This document shows positions 8,658 through 18,410 of a DNA stretch of 64,000 nt, one piece after another (positions within the stretch are counted from its first letter, which is position 1; each line of letters begins with the position of its first letter). Source of the DNA: Paracrocinitomix sp040880585. GTDB lineage: Bacteria; Bacteroidota; Bacteroidia; Flavobacteriales_D; Crocinitomicaceae. The stretch is taken from assembly GCA_040880585.1 (NCBI GenBank), contig JBBDID010000044.1, forward strand, positions 30,111 to 94,110, in the 5' to 3' direction. Made by a program: the position numbers and the translations under genes. The notes beneath the pieces are model-generated. The model was not told where the DNA came from. It ran no database searches and saw only the letters and a program-made list of their open reading frames with translations.

Positions 8658-9646
8658 TATAATTTCGGACAAGTAGGTACTGGATTAGGATTAGGCTTAT
8701 TGAAAACGTAGGTGGCAGAGATCTCTGATCCTCCGCGTCCATTTGTAGCATTAGTCAAAGTTGAAGTATTGATGTCATAGCTAAATCTTCCTACCCAGTT
8801 TCCGTATTTAAAACCGACTTCTGCAATGGCTGCATCTTTATTACGGTAAGTTCCTCCCGCAAGAATAAACAAATCATACGATTCAAGATAAAACTGACCA
8901 AGCGCACTAAAAGTAAGCTCATTTGCTTGTTCCTGATGCTGCCAAAGCATTTTTGGGATGACTGCAATCTTATCTGTAATTACAACTCTTGCACCGGCAA
9001 TTGCCTGATAACGGAAGGGTAATTTATTTTCTCCATTATCAATAAATGATTCTGTGGGTCGGTTAACATGATACACACTGATACCACCAAATGGATTGAC
9101 ACGAATGTTAGGTTTTGCGTAATAATACATAGCGCCTACATTTACATCCAGATTTAAATGATTAGCATCTCCAAAAGCTTCTGTTGTAGGGTTAGAAAAA
9201 GACCCTCCATCATAAGCTGAATATTGGTCTCCAAATGTTAGTGCTGAAATTTTAATCGATTTCTGGAACATCCCTACTTGTGCACCAACACTAATAAAGC
9301 TGTATTTTTTCTTTCCAAATGGAATCTTGTAAGCGAAAGAAGGAAGTACACTGACGACATTGTAACTTCCGGTACCGGCTCTTAAATTAGCTGCTTGTAT
9401 TCCCCAACCCCACTTTCCACGGTTAGCATCAAAAGCAATCAGTCCGGTGGTAAAAGGTTTTGTAGCAATAGCCATCCATTGAGTTCTGAAATGCCCGTGA
9501 ATTCTGTAATCTCCTTTAAAGACACCTGTCATTCCCGGATTTGCATTCAGTGCGGCGGCATCATACTGAGACAGGTGAAAATCCTGAGCGTTGGTATGAT
9601 TGAGAATTCCTCCAATAAAAAGTAGTAATAATATACGTTTTTTCAT
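8657..9646 (-). CDS. PorP/SprF-family outer membrane protein, copy 1 (DWHLS/QDFHLSQYDAA type)
   Basis: A 329 aa outer-membrane beta-barrel of the PorP/SprF family, which in gliding Bacteroidota is needed for T9SS export of the neighbouring SprB-type adhesin. It has a signal peptide (MKKRILLLLFIGGILNHTNA-Q). The family start follows: QDFHLSQYDAAALNANPGMTG, then a HFRTQW segment and barrel strands to the C-terminus. It sits 6 bases after the giant type B CTD protein and ends in a TAATG junction with the PorE-like gene. It is closely related to the gene at 21510-22505 (same QDxHLSxYDAA start) and only distantly to the one at 26264-27271. Confidence 0.9.
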   Translation of the reverse strand: MKKRILLLLFIGGILNHTNAQDFHLSQYDAAALNANPGMTGVFKGDYRIHGHFRTQWMAIATKPFTTGLIAFDANRGKWGWGIQAANLRAGTGSYNVVSVLPSFAYKIPFGKKKYSFISVGAQVGMFQKSIKISALTFGDQYSAYDGGSFSNPTTEAFGDANHLNLDVNVGAMYYYAKPNIRVNPFGGISVYHVNRPTESFIDNGENKLPFRYQAIAGARVVITDKIAVIPKMLWQHQEQANELTFSALGQFYLESYDLFILAGGTYRNKDAAIAEVGFKYGNWVGRFSYDINTSTLTNATNGRGGSEISATYVFNKPNPNPVPTCPKL

Positions 9647-9652
9647 CCCAAA

Positions 9653-12600
9653 TTATCTTATCAGTGAAACATCTCCTTTTAAAACATGTTCTTCACCATC
9701 ATAGGTGGTCACGGTTGCTACGTAAACGTAAACTCCGATTGGTTGATCTTTACCTTTATGTGTACCGTCCCAACCAGAGGCATTTGGATCTTGAGTTTGA
9801 TAGATTATCTCTCCCCAGTTATTGTATACATTAAAGTCTACCGATTCAAAATTACCTCCAAAGATCATTAAAAAATCATTTTTTCCATCCCCGTTTGGTG
9901 TGAAAGCTGACGGGATTTGAGGACCATGGTAAACCGGAACCATCACCATAGCAGTATCTGTACAGCCGGCCTCGTCAATAACAATTAGTGTTACGTCGTA
10001 TTCTCCTTCCGGATCAAAAGCGTGAACGGCCTCAGGTGTATTTGCGGTATTGCCATCAGCAAAGTCATATTCCCAGCTAACAATGGGTCGGGGGTTTTCA
10101 ATAGAGTTATCTGTGAAATAAATATCATCCCCAACATGAGCACCTGTTGCAGGGTTCACAGAAAAGGCTGCGTCCGGCCCTTCATAGATGATGACGGTAA
10201 TTGTTGTGTCATGTGAACATCCAAATCCTGAAGTGACAGCCAGATTGACAGAGTAAGTAGCGGTTCCGGCATACACATGTGCTGGGTTTTGTTCATTACT
10301 GGATGCTGATGCATCACCAAAATCCCAGGTCCATGAAACGATTGAATCATTAACAACAGATGATGAATCAAAAAAGTAGCTGGCTGGAAATAAGCAAGGT
10401 TGTGGGATAGAAAAGTCAGCTATTGGAATATGGTGCGCATTTACGTCAAGAGTCAAGGTGTCACTGCATCCATTTGTAGAGGTGACAATTAATTCAACCG
10501 GATGAATCCCCGGGCTGGTGAAGGTATGTGTTGGGTTTTGTTGGGTAGAGGTGTATCCCGGTTCAAATGTCCAGTCGTAATTGGTAATTGGATCAAGACT
10601 TGATGAGGTATCTGAAAAAATGGTTGGATCACCAAAACAATCTTCAGTGAATTCAAAACCTGGGGTCGGAGAAGGAACAATAATTATATCCAATGTGTCA
10701 TATAAGGCCGGACATCCCCCATTATCGAGCGATTCAAAGTAAATAGTAACGCCTCCATTTGCTTCATCAGCTGATCCGTGGTTATAAAGCGTAGCATCTG
10801 AAGAATCGGGGTTGAAAGTTCCGTCTCCGGTAGTGGTCCATAATCCATTTCCTGTACTTGAGTTAGAGTTTAGCGGGATAGGGAAGCCTTCACAAACTGT
10901 GTCGTTGTATAAAACATTCATCACCGGCGGTTCATTGAAGAATAACCAAACGGAATCCTGATCATCCGGGCAACCTGAAAAATTGAAAGTTTCAATATGA
11001 AATAAAATGGAATCTCCTGCAATAATTTCAGTCGGATCAAAGGTGTAAGTCGCATCTAATTGCGTATTGTCATCAAAGTTTCCTAAACCGTTTGTTGACC
11101 AACTTGTGTTTGAAGAAAATTGAACGGATCCATTCATTTGAATGTAGGTTGTGTCAACACATACTTCCATAATTGGACCGGCATCAACAGTTGGAGTGGA
11201 TAAATATTGAATGGTAATAGTATCGGTTACAGAGGCACAATATCCCGTATTGTTTGAAGTTAAGACAAGGTTAGTAGAACCCGCATTTAATTCTGCCAAA
11301 GAGGGAAAATAAGTAGCATTCATAGCGGTAGCTGTTGGAGAGAAAACACCTCCGTTACCTGTCCAGACACCACCTGAACCATTAGATATGGATCCATTGA
11401 GCTGATAAGAAGGGTTAGATACGCAAACCGCCGTGTCTATTCCTGCATTTACAATGGGAATAGGAACTACTTCAATGTTTTTAACAATGGTATCCGTACA
11501 ACCAACATTTGATTCTACAATCAATTCTACTGGTATAGTACCGTTGGTACCATTATACTGATGAGTGGGGTTTTGTATTGAGGATACATTTAAATCTCCA
11601 AAATCCCAACTCCAATCTGTGATTGTCGTGCCTGTCTGACTGACAGAAGCATCTGTAAAAGTGATTTGTGACCCTTCACATACGGTATCTGCCGAAATAA
11701 AATCTGCAGTAATATCAGAGACGGTAACATTCAAGGTGGTATTGGTTTCACACACTGTTCCCTTTTGAGCAATAAGTGTTACTGTGTAAGCACCATAACC
11801 GGGATAAGTAAAGGTAGGGTTTTCAACGATTGATGTATCTGCGGGGTTACCGGTACCAAAATCCCACCAAAATCCTGAAGCATTAGGATCAGAATTATTA
11901 TTAAAATCTACGGTAAGTCCGGAACAAAAGTCGGTTGGTCCTATTTGTGCGATTGGCGCATTTTGAACATGAAGGGGGTAGGTAACAGAGTCGACACAAC
12001 CAAGGTCAGAGGTGGCGATCAATTGAATGTCAAAATCACCCGGAACTGTATATCCAATATTTGGATTTTGCTGGGTGGAGGATCCTGCACCGTCAAAGTC
12101 CCACTGCCAGGAATCTACGTTACCACCACCGGTAGTAAATGAAGCGTCAGTATAAGCCACCAGTACATTAGTACAAGTAGTATCAACAGCTGTAAAATCA
12201 GCAGTAATAGTTGATAAAGTGAGATTTATAGTGGTTGTGTCAGCACAAGAAGTTCCTTTTTGAGCGACAAGCGTCACTGTGTAACTACCATAAGATCCGT
12301 ATGTAAAAGAAGGGTTCGTTAATACTGAGGTGTCCGCAGGAAATCCGGTACCAAAATCCCACCAAAAACCACTTGCCTCGGGGTCAGAAGCATTGGTGAA
12401 ACTCACAGCAAGATCATTACATCCGGGAAGGGGAGTAATACCTGCCTGAGGAGGGTTTTCTACGTGAATATCTCTAGTCATGGTGTCAGAGCATCCAACA
12501 TCCGTATGTGAAATTAATTGAACAGTATAATCTCCTGCACTTGCATAAGCATGAGAGGGGTTCTGAGCATTGGAAGTATTTCCGTCACCAAAATCCCATT

Positions 12601-13816
12601 CCCAGGCGCTCATATTACCGTTAGGGGCAGGTACCGAAGTATCTGTAAAGTCGGCAGATTCACCAACACATACAGTATCTGGAGCTGTAAAATCTGTATT
12701 AAGTCCGGAAATAATCATGTTATAATAAACGGTATCCGCACATAAAGTACCTTTTTGAGCAATTAGGGTTACTGTATAAGGCCCCATACTGGCATAGGTG
12801 AATGTTGGTTCAAAGACTATAGAAGTATCTGCCGGATTTCCAGTACCAAAATCCCACCAAAAATTATTGGCTCCGGCACCGGATTGATTATCAAAAGTAA
12901 TAGCGGTTCCATTACAAGCATCTACCGGTCCAATAGCCGCATCCTGAGGAGGAGGGCAATTCACTACATTGAACTGAAAATCTCTGGTAACTCTTCCAAT
13001 TAAAACACCGTCCCGATATTCGTCTACCATGACTCCTACTACAAATTGACCTGTCATTACCGGAGATCCGGTGATAAAACCTGTTTGAGGGTCTATGTTT
13101 AAGCCCGGAAATCCTGCCGGATCTAGCGGGCTAGTTGCACTAAAACTAGGTAACCAAGTTACTGTACTACTTTGAAAGTTATCAGGTGGAGTAGCTGCAT
13201 TATAAGTGATCCCTGTTCCGTTAACCCCATCATACGGTGTGTAAAAGGAATAAACCAACGAGTCTCCATCAGAATCTGTAGCGCCAAAATCTAAACTAAG
13301 ATCTTGAGAATTACAGACGTAAACCGGTGGAAAGTTGGTAATAACCGGACTTGAGTTAGTTAGGTAGAGATTATTATCAGGGACATAAGCATAAAATGTT
13401 TCCCTGGCATTCAGTGGGTTATTAATATTGTCTATTGATCCGTTTCTACAACAAATTTGGTAATAGAGGTGATAGCCGTTTGAGCCGGGAGGGAGAGATA
13501 CAACAGATTGATAAATTGCCTCTTCAACGCAAATTCCGGGATCAAAAGCACAAGTGTCTAATGCCGGGTTTAAGGTGTCTCTGCCAAGTCGGGGTAAGGA
13601 AAAGGTTGTGTAAGGAGTTCCATCACCTTCATCAACAATTACCGTTGTTGAGTTGGGGAAATCAACAGATGCAGGATCACAATCTCGATACAATTTTACC
13701 GTCAAAATATAGGAGGATCCTCCGACGTGTTGGTATACAATTTCACCCCCAACTACGTGGGTAGCAAATGAATATCCCGATAAAACAAGACAAAGCAGTA
13801 GTAGTAATTTTCTCAT
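9653..13816 (-). CDS. Giant PKD-repeat cell-surface protein with T9SS type B (CHU_C) C-terminal signal, SprB-like adhesin
   Basis: A secreted surface protein of about 1387 aa, exported by the type IX system. The signal peptide MRKLLLLLCLVLSGYSFA is followed by THVVGGEIVYQ, a common N-terminal domain in Bacteroidota surface proteins (about 20-290). PKD repeats then follow. Three tandem two-domain units (about 290-800) alternate a FWWDFGTG-type and a WDFGDG-type PKD. Three Ig-like modules come next (VNAGIDTAVC and relatives, about 800-1050), then more PKD repeats and finally the type B domain (PSAFTPNGDGKNDF... GWDGT... GDVSLIR, about 1300-1387). A TTG start 6 bases upstream is possible, but ATG at 13816 gives the better signal peptide. 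It heads an operon with SprF and PorE-like genes and has a promoter match at 13852-13883. An adhesin or gliding role is inferred. Confidence 0.92.
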   Translation of the reverse strand: MRKLLLLLCLVLSGYSFATHVVGGEIVYQHVGGSSYILTVKLYRDCDPASVDFPNSTTVIVDEGDGTPYTTFSLPRLGRDTLNPALDTCAFDPGICVEEAIYQSVVSLPPGSNGYHLYYQICCRNGSIDNINNPLNARETFYAYVPDNNLYLTNSSPVITNFPPVYVCNSQDLSLDFGATDSDGDSLVYSFYTPYDGVNGTGITYNAATPPDNFQSSTVTWLPSFSATSPLDPAGFPGLNIDPQTGFITGSPVMTGQFVVGVMVDEYRDGVLIGRVTRDFQFNVVNCPPPQDAAIGPVDACNGTAITFDNQSGAGANNFWWDFGTGNPADTSIVFEPTFTYASMGPYTVTLIAQKGTLCADTVYYNMIISGLNTDFTAPDTVCVGESADFTDTSVPAPNGNMSAWEWDFGDGNTSNAQNPSHAYASAGDYTVQLISHTDVGCSDTMTRDIHVENPPQAGITPLPGCNDLAVSFTNASDPEASGFWWDFGTGFPADTSVLTNPSFTYGSYGSYTVTLVAQKGTSCADTTTINLTLSTITADFTAVDTTCTNVLVAYTDASFTTGGGNVDSWQWDFDGAGSSTQQNPNIGYTVPGDFDIQLIATSDLGCVDSVTYPLHVQNAPIAQIGPTDFCSGLTVDFNNNSDPNASGFWWDFGTGNPADTSIVENPTFTYPGYGAYTVTLIAQKGTVCETNTTLNVTVSDITADFISADTVCEGSQITFTDASVSQTGTTITDWSWDFGDLNVSSIQNPTHQYNGTNGTIPVELIVESNVGCTDTIVKNIEVVPIPIVNAGIDTAVCVSNPSYQLNGSISNGSGGVWTGNGGVFSPTATAMNATYFPSLAELNAGSTNLVLTSNNTGYCASVTDTITIQYLSTPTVDAGPIMEVCVDTTYIQMNGSVQFSSNTSWSTNGLGNFDDNTQLDATYTFDPTEIIAGDSILFHIETFNFSGCPDDQDSVWLFFNEPPVMNVLYNDTVCEGFPIPLNSNSSTGNGLWTTTGDGTFNPDSSDATLYNHGSADEANGGVTIYFESLDNGGCPALYDTLDIIIVPSPTPGFEFTEDCFGDPTIFSDTSSSLDPITNYDWTFEPGYTSTQQNPTHTFTSPGIHPVELIVTSTNGCSDTLTLDVNAHHIPIADFSIPQPCLFPASYFFDSSSVVNDSIVSWTWDFGDASASSNEQNPAHVYAGTATYSVNLAVTSGFGCSHDTTITVIIYEGPDAAFSVNPATGAHVGDDIYFTDNSIENPRPIVSWEYDFADGNTANTPEAVHAFDPEGEYDVTLIVIDEAGCTDTAMVMVPVYHGPQIPSAFTPNGDGKNDFLMIFGGNFESVDFNVYNNWGEIIYQTQDPNASGWDGTHKGKDQPIGVYVYVATVTTYDGEEHVLKGDVSLIR

Positions 13817-13851
13817 GTTCAAACTCTGTTTAACGAGTAAGTGTAAAAGAG

Positions 13852-13883
13852 CAAAATTATTAATATTAATGCTCTAAAACAAA
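13852..13883 (-). promoter_or_regulatory. Bacteroidota-type promoter of the first T9SS operon
   Basis: On the minus strand TAATTTTG (plus 13852-13859) matches the -7 consensus TAnnTTTG. TTTG (plus 13880-13883) lies 20 bases upstream, within the spacing known for the -33 element. The -7 box is about 36 bases before the adhesin ATG. Confidence 0.65.
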
Positions 13884-13960
13884 CTTTAGTCGTTTTTAAC
13901 GCTTTTTAAAGTCTGAATTAATGTAAATAATTGAGCTTTTATAAGTATTTGAGTGTTTGG

Positions 13961-13968
13961 TAATTTTG
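13961..13968 (+). promoter_or_regulatory. Candidate -7 promoter element of the type A T9SS protein gene
   Basis: TAATTTTG matches TAnnTTTG exactly and lies about 60 bases before the ATG at 14030. No TTG at the usual distance is visible (nearest TTG about 27 bases upstream), so this rests on the -7 element alone. Confidence 0.4.
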
Positions 13969-14029
13969 TTTTTTTTGATACAAGCTACTTTTTGCTTATT
14001 TTAGCAGCTTGAATGATAAAAAACTACTT

Positions 14030-17000
14030 ATGCTGCGAAATTTTATTCTCGCTATAACTCTATTACTTGTATCTCCAATCTTTGCGCAAATTAATGTTCA
14101 GTGGGAAGCGCGCTATGAGAATCCTGCAGATTTTGTAGATCAGGCAGTTGATATTGAATTGGATGCTTCGGGTAATACTTATGTTACAGGAACATCTTAT
14201 AACGGATCCAGTTATGATTGGGTGACGGTTAAATATGATTCAGATGGAAATGAGTTGTGGAACTCCTCTTATGGAGGTACAGGGCTTGATGAGGCTGAGG
14301 CCATGACTATGGATTCAAACGGAGATATAGTTGTTACGGGATCCAGATTTATCTCAGGATCAGATTGGGATATTGCTGTGGTAAAATATGATGGTGGAAC
14401 AGGAGCAGAGTTATGGAGTCAGGTTTATGCAGGTTCTTCTTTTTTTGACGGAGGAAAAGATGTTACGGTAGACGGGGCTGATAATGTAGTCATCACCGGT
14501 ACCTATTCGTTTAGCTCAACAGATATAGACTGGATTGTCTTAAAATATAGTTCGACCGGGGTTTTCGATTGGGTAGCGACAAATGGGACGCCTGATAATG
14601 ATGAAGGAAAAGTGGTAAGAACGGATGCCAGTAACAATATCTACATGGCCGGGCATTCTGAATTTGATTCGGGGACTACGTATTTTGATTTTAGAGTTAT
14701 GAAGTTTGATCCTTCAGGGGCAGTGCTGAATGCTACAACTCAAGATGCCGGATTTAATGGTTTGGATACTCCTCACACAATGGAGTTGGATGCTTCCGGA
14801 AACATTTATATAGGAGGTCAGGGATTTAATGCTCCTGTTGAGGAAGAAGATTACGTACTGATGAAATTCAACAATAATTGTGTTCATCAGTGGACAAGAA
14901 CTTACTCTGGAGATGCTGAAGCATTGGATCGAATCAACGCCTTAGCTATAGATCAGGTTAATGGGAATGTTTTTGTTACCGGACGATCAAAGTCAAATGC
15001 ATCTAGTGAAGATTATTATACAATTGCTTATGATCCATCAGGAACAGAGTTATGGAGTGATCGATATACAAGTTCAGGTTTAGGCTTTGATGAAGCAACG
15101 GATATTAAGTTGTCAGGAACCGGTTTTTTGTACTTAACGGGATACAGTTATGAATCTTCAACCAATAATGATTACACTACGGTAAAATATGATGATGCCG
15201 GAAATTTTATTTGGGATACCCGATTCAATGGACCTGCGGGTTTAAGCGATCAAGCAATTAAAATGGTGTTGGATGCCAGTGAAAATATTTTTGTTACCGG
15301 GAAAAGCCATGGAGGAACCTCTAATCAGGATTACAGTACGATTAAATATTGTCAATTAACCACAGTAGCTTCTCCGGATACTGCTTTATGTGTAGGACAA
15401 AGTGTAGATCTGACTGCCACGGGAGGAATTAACATTACGTGGGCTGTCGTCAGTGGAGATATCGGATCTTTATCTTGTACTTCCTGTGCCACAACTACCG
15501 CATCTCCATCCACTACGACTGTTTATACGGTGAGCAGTGAAAGTGCTTCAGGATGTGTTGATTACGATACTGTAACAGTTACCATTAACGCTATTCCAAA
15601 TCCGACTATTTACAATGATACCCCTTTAGATTTTTGTGATGGGGATTCCGTAACGCTATATACCGATTCCTATGCGGATTATCTGTGGAGTACTACATCA
15701 ATTGATAGTTTCACCACGGTGTATTCAGGTGGTAGTTATACCGTTACTATAACGGATTCTAATGGCTGTCAAAATTCGGCAAATGCTTCAGTAACTGTGT
15801 ATACACTACCTACCGTAGATGCAGGGACAGATGAATCGGTTTGCCCCGGAGAATCGATTCAATTGAATGCTACAGGGGCTGACACTTATCAGTGGGATGT
15901 AGACCCAACTTTGTCTCAGTTGAATATATCTAATCCAACAGCATCTCCAACGGTTCAAACAACTTATTATGTTACCGGTACAGATCTGAATGGTTGCAAG
16001 GATGCAGATTCTGTTACCGTATCAATATATACTTCTCCTGTAGTTAATGCAGGATTGGATCAACAAATATGCTCAGGAGACACTACTCAACTGAATGCTT
16101 CCGGTGCAATTACTTATATATGGGACAACTCACCTACTTTATCTAACTTGACAATTGAAGATCCTCTGGCTTTTCCTACTTCGCAAACAACGTATACGGT
16201 TACAGGTACGGATGGAAATGGTTGTACTGATTCAGATAATGTAACCATTTCTACTTATTCTCTTCCTGGAGTAGATGCTGGTTCTCCAACCTCACATTGT
16301 TTAGGGGATTCAACACAATTGTTTGCTTCAGGAGCGATCAGTTACCAATGGACGACAGACCCTACACTTTCAAATGAAACCATTTCCAATCCCTGGGTAA
16401 GTAATACCAGTACGAATGAGTATTTTGTAGAAGGTACGGATGTTAACGGATGTTCTAATATTGATTCTGTGACAATAACGGTAGATCCGCTTCCCAATGT
16501 TTCTGCAGGGGCTGATTTTAGTATTTGTGATGGAGATTCTACCCAGCTGAATGCTACAGGAGCCGATACCTATCAGTGGGATTCACATCCGACATTTTTA
16601 TCAACAACAAGCACTTCAAGTCCGTGGGTGAAGCCGATAGTTGTTACTACTTATATTGTTGAAGGAACAATTACAGCGACAGGTTGTCAGAATGAGGCAA
16701 ATGTGACTGTTAGTTTATATGCATTACCTGTTATTGATGCCGGTTCTGATACATCTATGTGTATTAACGACAGTCTTCAACTAATGGCAACAGGCGGAGT
16801 TACTTATATTTGGATAAATCACCCTTCCTTATCAAGCAATATTGTTCCTGACCCGTGGAGTTATGCAACTTCAGACATTACATACTATGTGGATGCTTAT
16901 GATGCGAACGGTTGTTTTGGAGAAGATTCAGTTCACCTTGTTGTGAATCCCTTACCATCTGCACCGGTAATTACTGAAAATGGCCCTTGGTTAGTTTCAT

Positions 17001-17425
17001 CTTATTCAACAGGAAATCAATGGTATTTTGACAACAGTGTAGTAAATGGAGCGACAGATGACTCACTGAATTGGGTGAATCAGGGACAAAATGGTTCGTA
17101 TACCTTACTTTATACAGACTCAAATGGATGTTCTAAATTTTCTGATGTGAGTAATATTATTGTGATTGATGATATAGGTTTTGGAGAAAAAGATGCTTTT
17201 GAAGTGAAGGTTTACCCTAACCCTTCTAATGATTTGGTATACGTAGAATTTTCAGATAAAGTAGATATTTTGAATTTAATTAGTCCTTCCGGGCAGGTAA
17301 TTCAAAGTATGTTTGATCTAAACAATAAGCAGTTATTGGATTTATCGGATCTGGAAAGTGGAACATATATTATTCAATTGGTACAAGGTGAGAAGGTTGT
17401 GATCAAAAGAATAATCAAGCTGTAA
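14030..17425 (+). CDS. Secreted SBBP-propeller / Ig-repeat protein with T9SS type A sorting domain
   Basis: An exported protein of about 1131 aa. The signal peptide is MLRNFILAITLLLVSPIFA-Q. Residues 25-440 form a beta-propeller of SBBP-type repeats, each with a 'VxVTGxS... DYxTVKYDxxGN' pattern (for example VKYDSDGNELW and VKYDDAGNFIWD). From about 450 to 1020 there are about seven Ig-like modules of about 80 aa (VDAGTDESVCPGESIQLNAT and relatives). The last 80 residues are a type A CTD (FEVKVYPNPSNDLVYVEF... SGTYIIQLVQG... VIKRIIKL), the signal cleaved by PorU. The frame also opens 21 bases upstream at a TTG; I chose ATG 14030 because the signal peptide starts there. It is transcribed divergently from the first T9SS operon. 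The ligand or function is unknown. Confidence 0.88.
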   Translation: MLRNFILAITLLLVSPIFAQINVQWEARYENPADFVDQAVDIELDASGNTYVTGTSYNGSSYDWVTVKYDSDGNELWNSSYGGTGLDEAEAMTMDSNGDIVVTGSRFISGSDWDIAVVKYDGGTGAELWSQVYAGSSFFDGGKDVTVDGADNVVITGTYSFSSTDIDWIVLKYSSTGVFDWVATNGTPDNDEGKVVRTDASNNIYMAGHSEFDSGTTYFDFRVMKFDPSGAVLNATTQDAGFNGLDTPHTMELDASGNIYIGGQGFNAPVEEEDYVLMKFNNNCVHQWTRTYSGDAEALDRINALAIDQVNGNVFVTGRSKSNASSEDYYTIAYDPSGTELWSDRYTSSGLGFDEATDIKLSGTGFLYLTGYSYESSTNNDYTTVKYDDAGNFIWDTRFNGPAGLSDQAIKMVLDASENIFVTGKSHGGTSNQDYSTIKYCQLTTVASPDTALCVGQSVDLTATGGINITWAVVSGDIGSLSCTSCATTTASPSTTTVYTVSSESASGCVDYDTVTVTINAIPNPTIYNDTPLDFCDGDSVTLYTDSYADYLWSTTSIDSFTTVYSGGSYTVTITDSNGCQNSANASVTVYTLPTVDAGTDESVCPGESIQLNATGADTYQWDVDPTLSQLNISNPTASPTVQTTYYVTGTDLNGCKDADSVTVSIYTSPVVNAGLDQQICSGDTTQLNASGAITYIWDNSPTLSNLTIEDPLAFPTSQTTYTVTGTDGNGCTDSDNVTISTYSLPGVDAGSPTSHCLGDSTQLFASGAISYQWTTDPTLSNETISNPWVSNTSTNEYFVEGTDVNGCSNIDSVTITVDPLPNVSAGADFSICDGDSTQLNATGADTYQWDSHPTFLSTTSTSSPWVKPIVVTTYIVEGTITATGCQNEANVTVSLYALPVIDAGSDTSMCINDSLQLMATGGVTYIWINHPSLSSNIVPDPWSYATSDITYYVDAYDANGCFGEDSVHLVVNPLPSAPVITENGPWLVSSYSTGNQWYFDNSVVNGATDDSLNWVNQGQNGSYTLLYTDSNGCSKFSDVSNIIVIDDIGFGEKDAFEVKVYPNPSNDLVYVEFSDKVDILNLISPSGQVIQSMFDLNNKQLLDLSDLESGTYIIQLVQGEKVVIKRIIKL

Positions 17426-17427
17426 TT

Positions 17428-18387
17428 TTACTTAATGAGTTGGAACTCTTTAGCAACGTAATAAGTAGAGAAGAAATCATAATCAGAAGAAAACAAACCT
17501 GTTTTTCCACCTTGGTTTGGTTCATCACCCGGATCTACAGGCAAAGAATGTCTTCCATCAAGAATTTTATAAAAAACAAGTAATTCGTTAAGATTGTTAT
17601 CGGTATAGCTGTATCGATTAATGGCAGGGTTTTCTTTAAATGAAATGATGCTATCATCTGCTATTGTATCTATGTTATGAATATAAGTCCATTGTTCTAT
17701 TAATTCGTATGAGTTTTTAATATTCACGACATGATCATTTGTTCCATGAAAGATCAATATTTTTGGATATTGAGTTTCTTTTTTTATTTCTACAAGATCC
17801 CCCCATTGTTCTGGAGTTTTATCTTCGGCTGACAACATCACTTTTGTTGCTTTGACCGGGTTTGTTGCAATTCCATAAGGTGCTCCGGCAAAGATAGCCC
17901 CTGCTTTAAAAAGTTCTGGGTAGTGAACCATCACTCCTACAGAAATTGCAGCTCCAGCTGATAAACCATAAATGAAAATTTTGGAGGTATCAATAGGGAA
18001 GTGCTCAATCATATATTTGATCATCTGGTACACAGATTGGGTTTCTCCTCCTTCTTTAAAAATATCTCGTTTATAAAACCAATTAAAACAGCCAGACATA
18101 TTGTTTATTCTTTGTTGTTGTGGATAGAGCATAACAAAATGGTGTTTGTCAGCTAACTCATTCCACCCTGATTGTTCTGCTATGGTTTCTGCATTTTGGT
18201 TACAACCATGTAAAACTACAACTAATGGTAATTGCTCTGTACTGTCAGCATTCTTCGGTAGATAATTATACATCTTTAAATTTCCCGGATTAGAACCGAA
18301 TTTTTTTATCTGATTCAAATCAGCTGTATACCCAACCTTGAAAAAGAAAAGTAAGATAGACAGACATATTAAAGATCTAATGCTCAT
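17428..18387 (-). CDS. Secreted PHB depolymerase-family esterase
   Basis: A 319 aa alpha/beta-hydrolase with signal peptide (MSIRSLICLSILLFFFKVGYTA). The oxyanion motif VVVLHGCNQNAE (about residue 57) and the nucleophile elbow IYGLSAGAA (Ser143) are typical of the PHB depolymerase/LpqC/feruloyl-esterase group. Later FHGTNDHVV supplies the likely Asp and DGRHSLP the His. It probably hydrolyses an extracellular or periplasmic ester; the substrate (polyhydroxyalkanoate, acetylxylan or feruloyl ester) cannot be read from the sequence. It converges with the type A protein gene (2 bases apart) and follows the BASS transporter by 23 bases on the same strand. Confidence 0.85.
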   Translation of the reverse strand: MSIRSLICLSILLFFFKVGYTADLNQIKKFGSNPGNLKMYNYLPKNADSTEQLPLVVVLHGCNQNAETIAEQSGWNELADKHHFVMLYPQQQRINNMSGCFNWFYKRDIFKEGGETQSVYQMIKYMIEHFPIDTSKIFIYGLSAGAAISVGVMVHYPELFKAGAIFAGAPYGIATNPVKATKVMLSAEDKTPEQWGDLVEIKKETQYPKILIFHGTNDHVVNIKNSYELIEQWTYIHNIDTIADDSIISFKENPAINRYSYTDNNLNELLVFYKILDGRHSLPVDPGDEPNQGGKTGLFSSDYDFFSTYYVAKEFQLIK

Positions 18388-18410
18388 TAGAATAAAATTA
18401 TAACTGCAAT

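Noticed and set aside
13814..13822. TTG starts for the adhesin (13822), the type A protein (14009), the sigma factor (39972), the 30.7 kb adhesin (30738) and the L,D-transpeptidase (60836)
   Set aside because: In each case an in-frame ATG a few codons downstream gives a better signal peptide or sigma-factor start.
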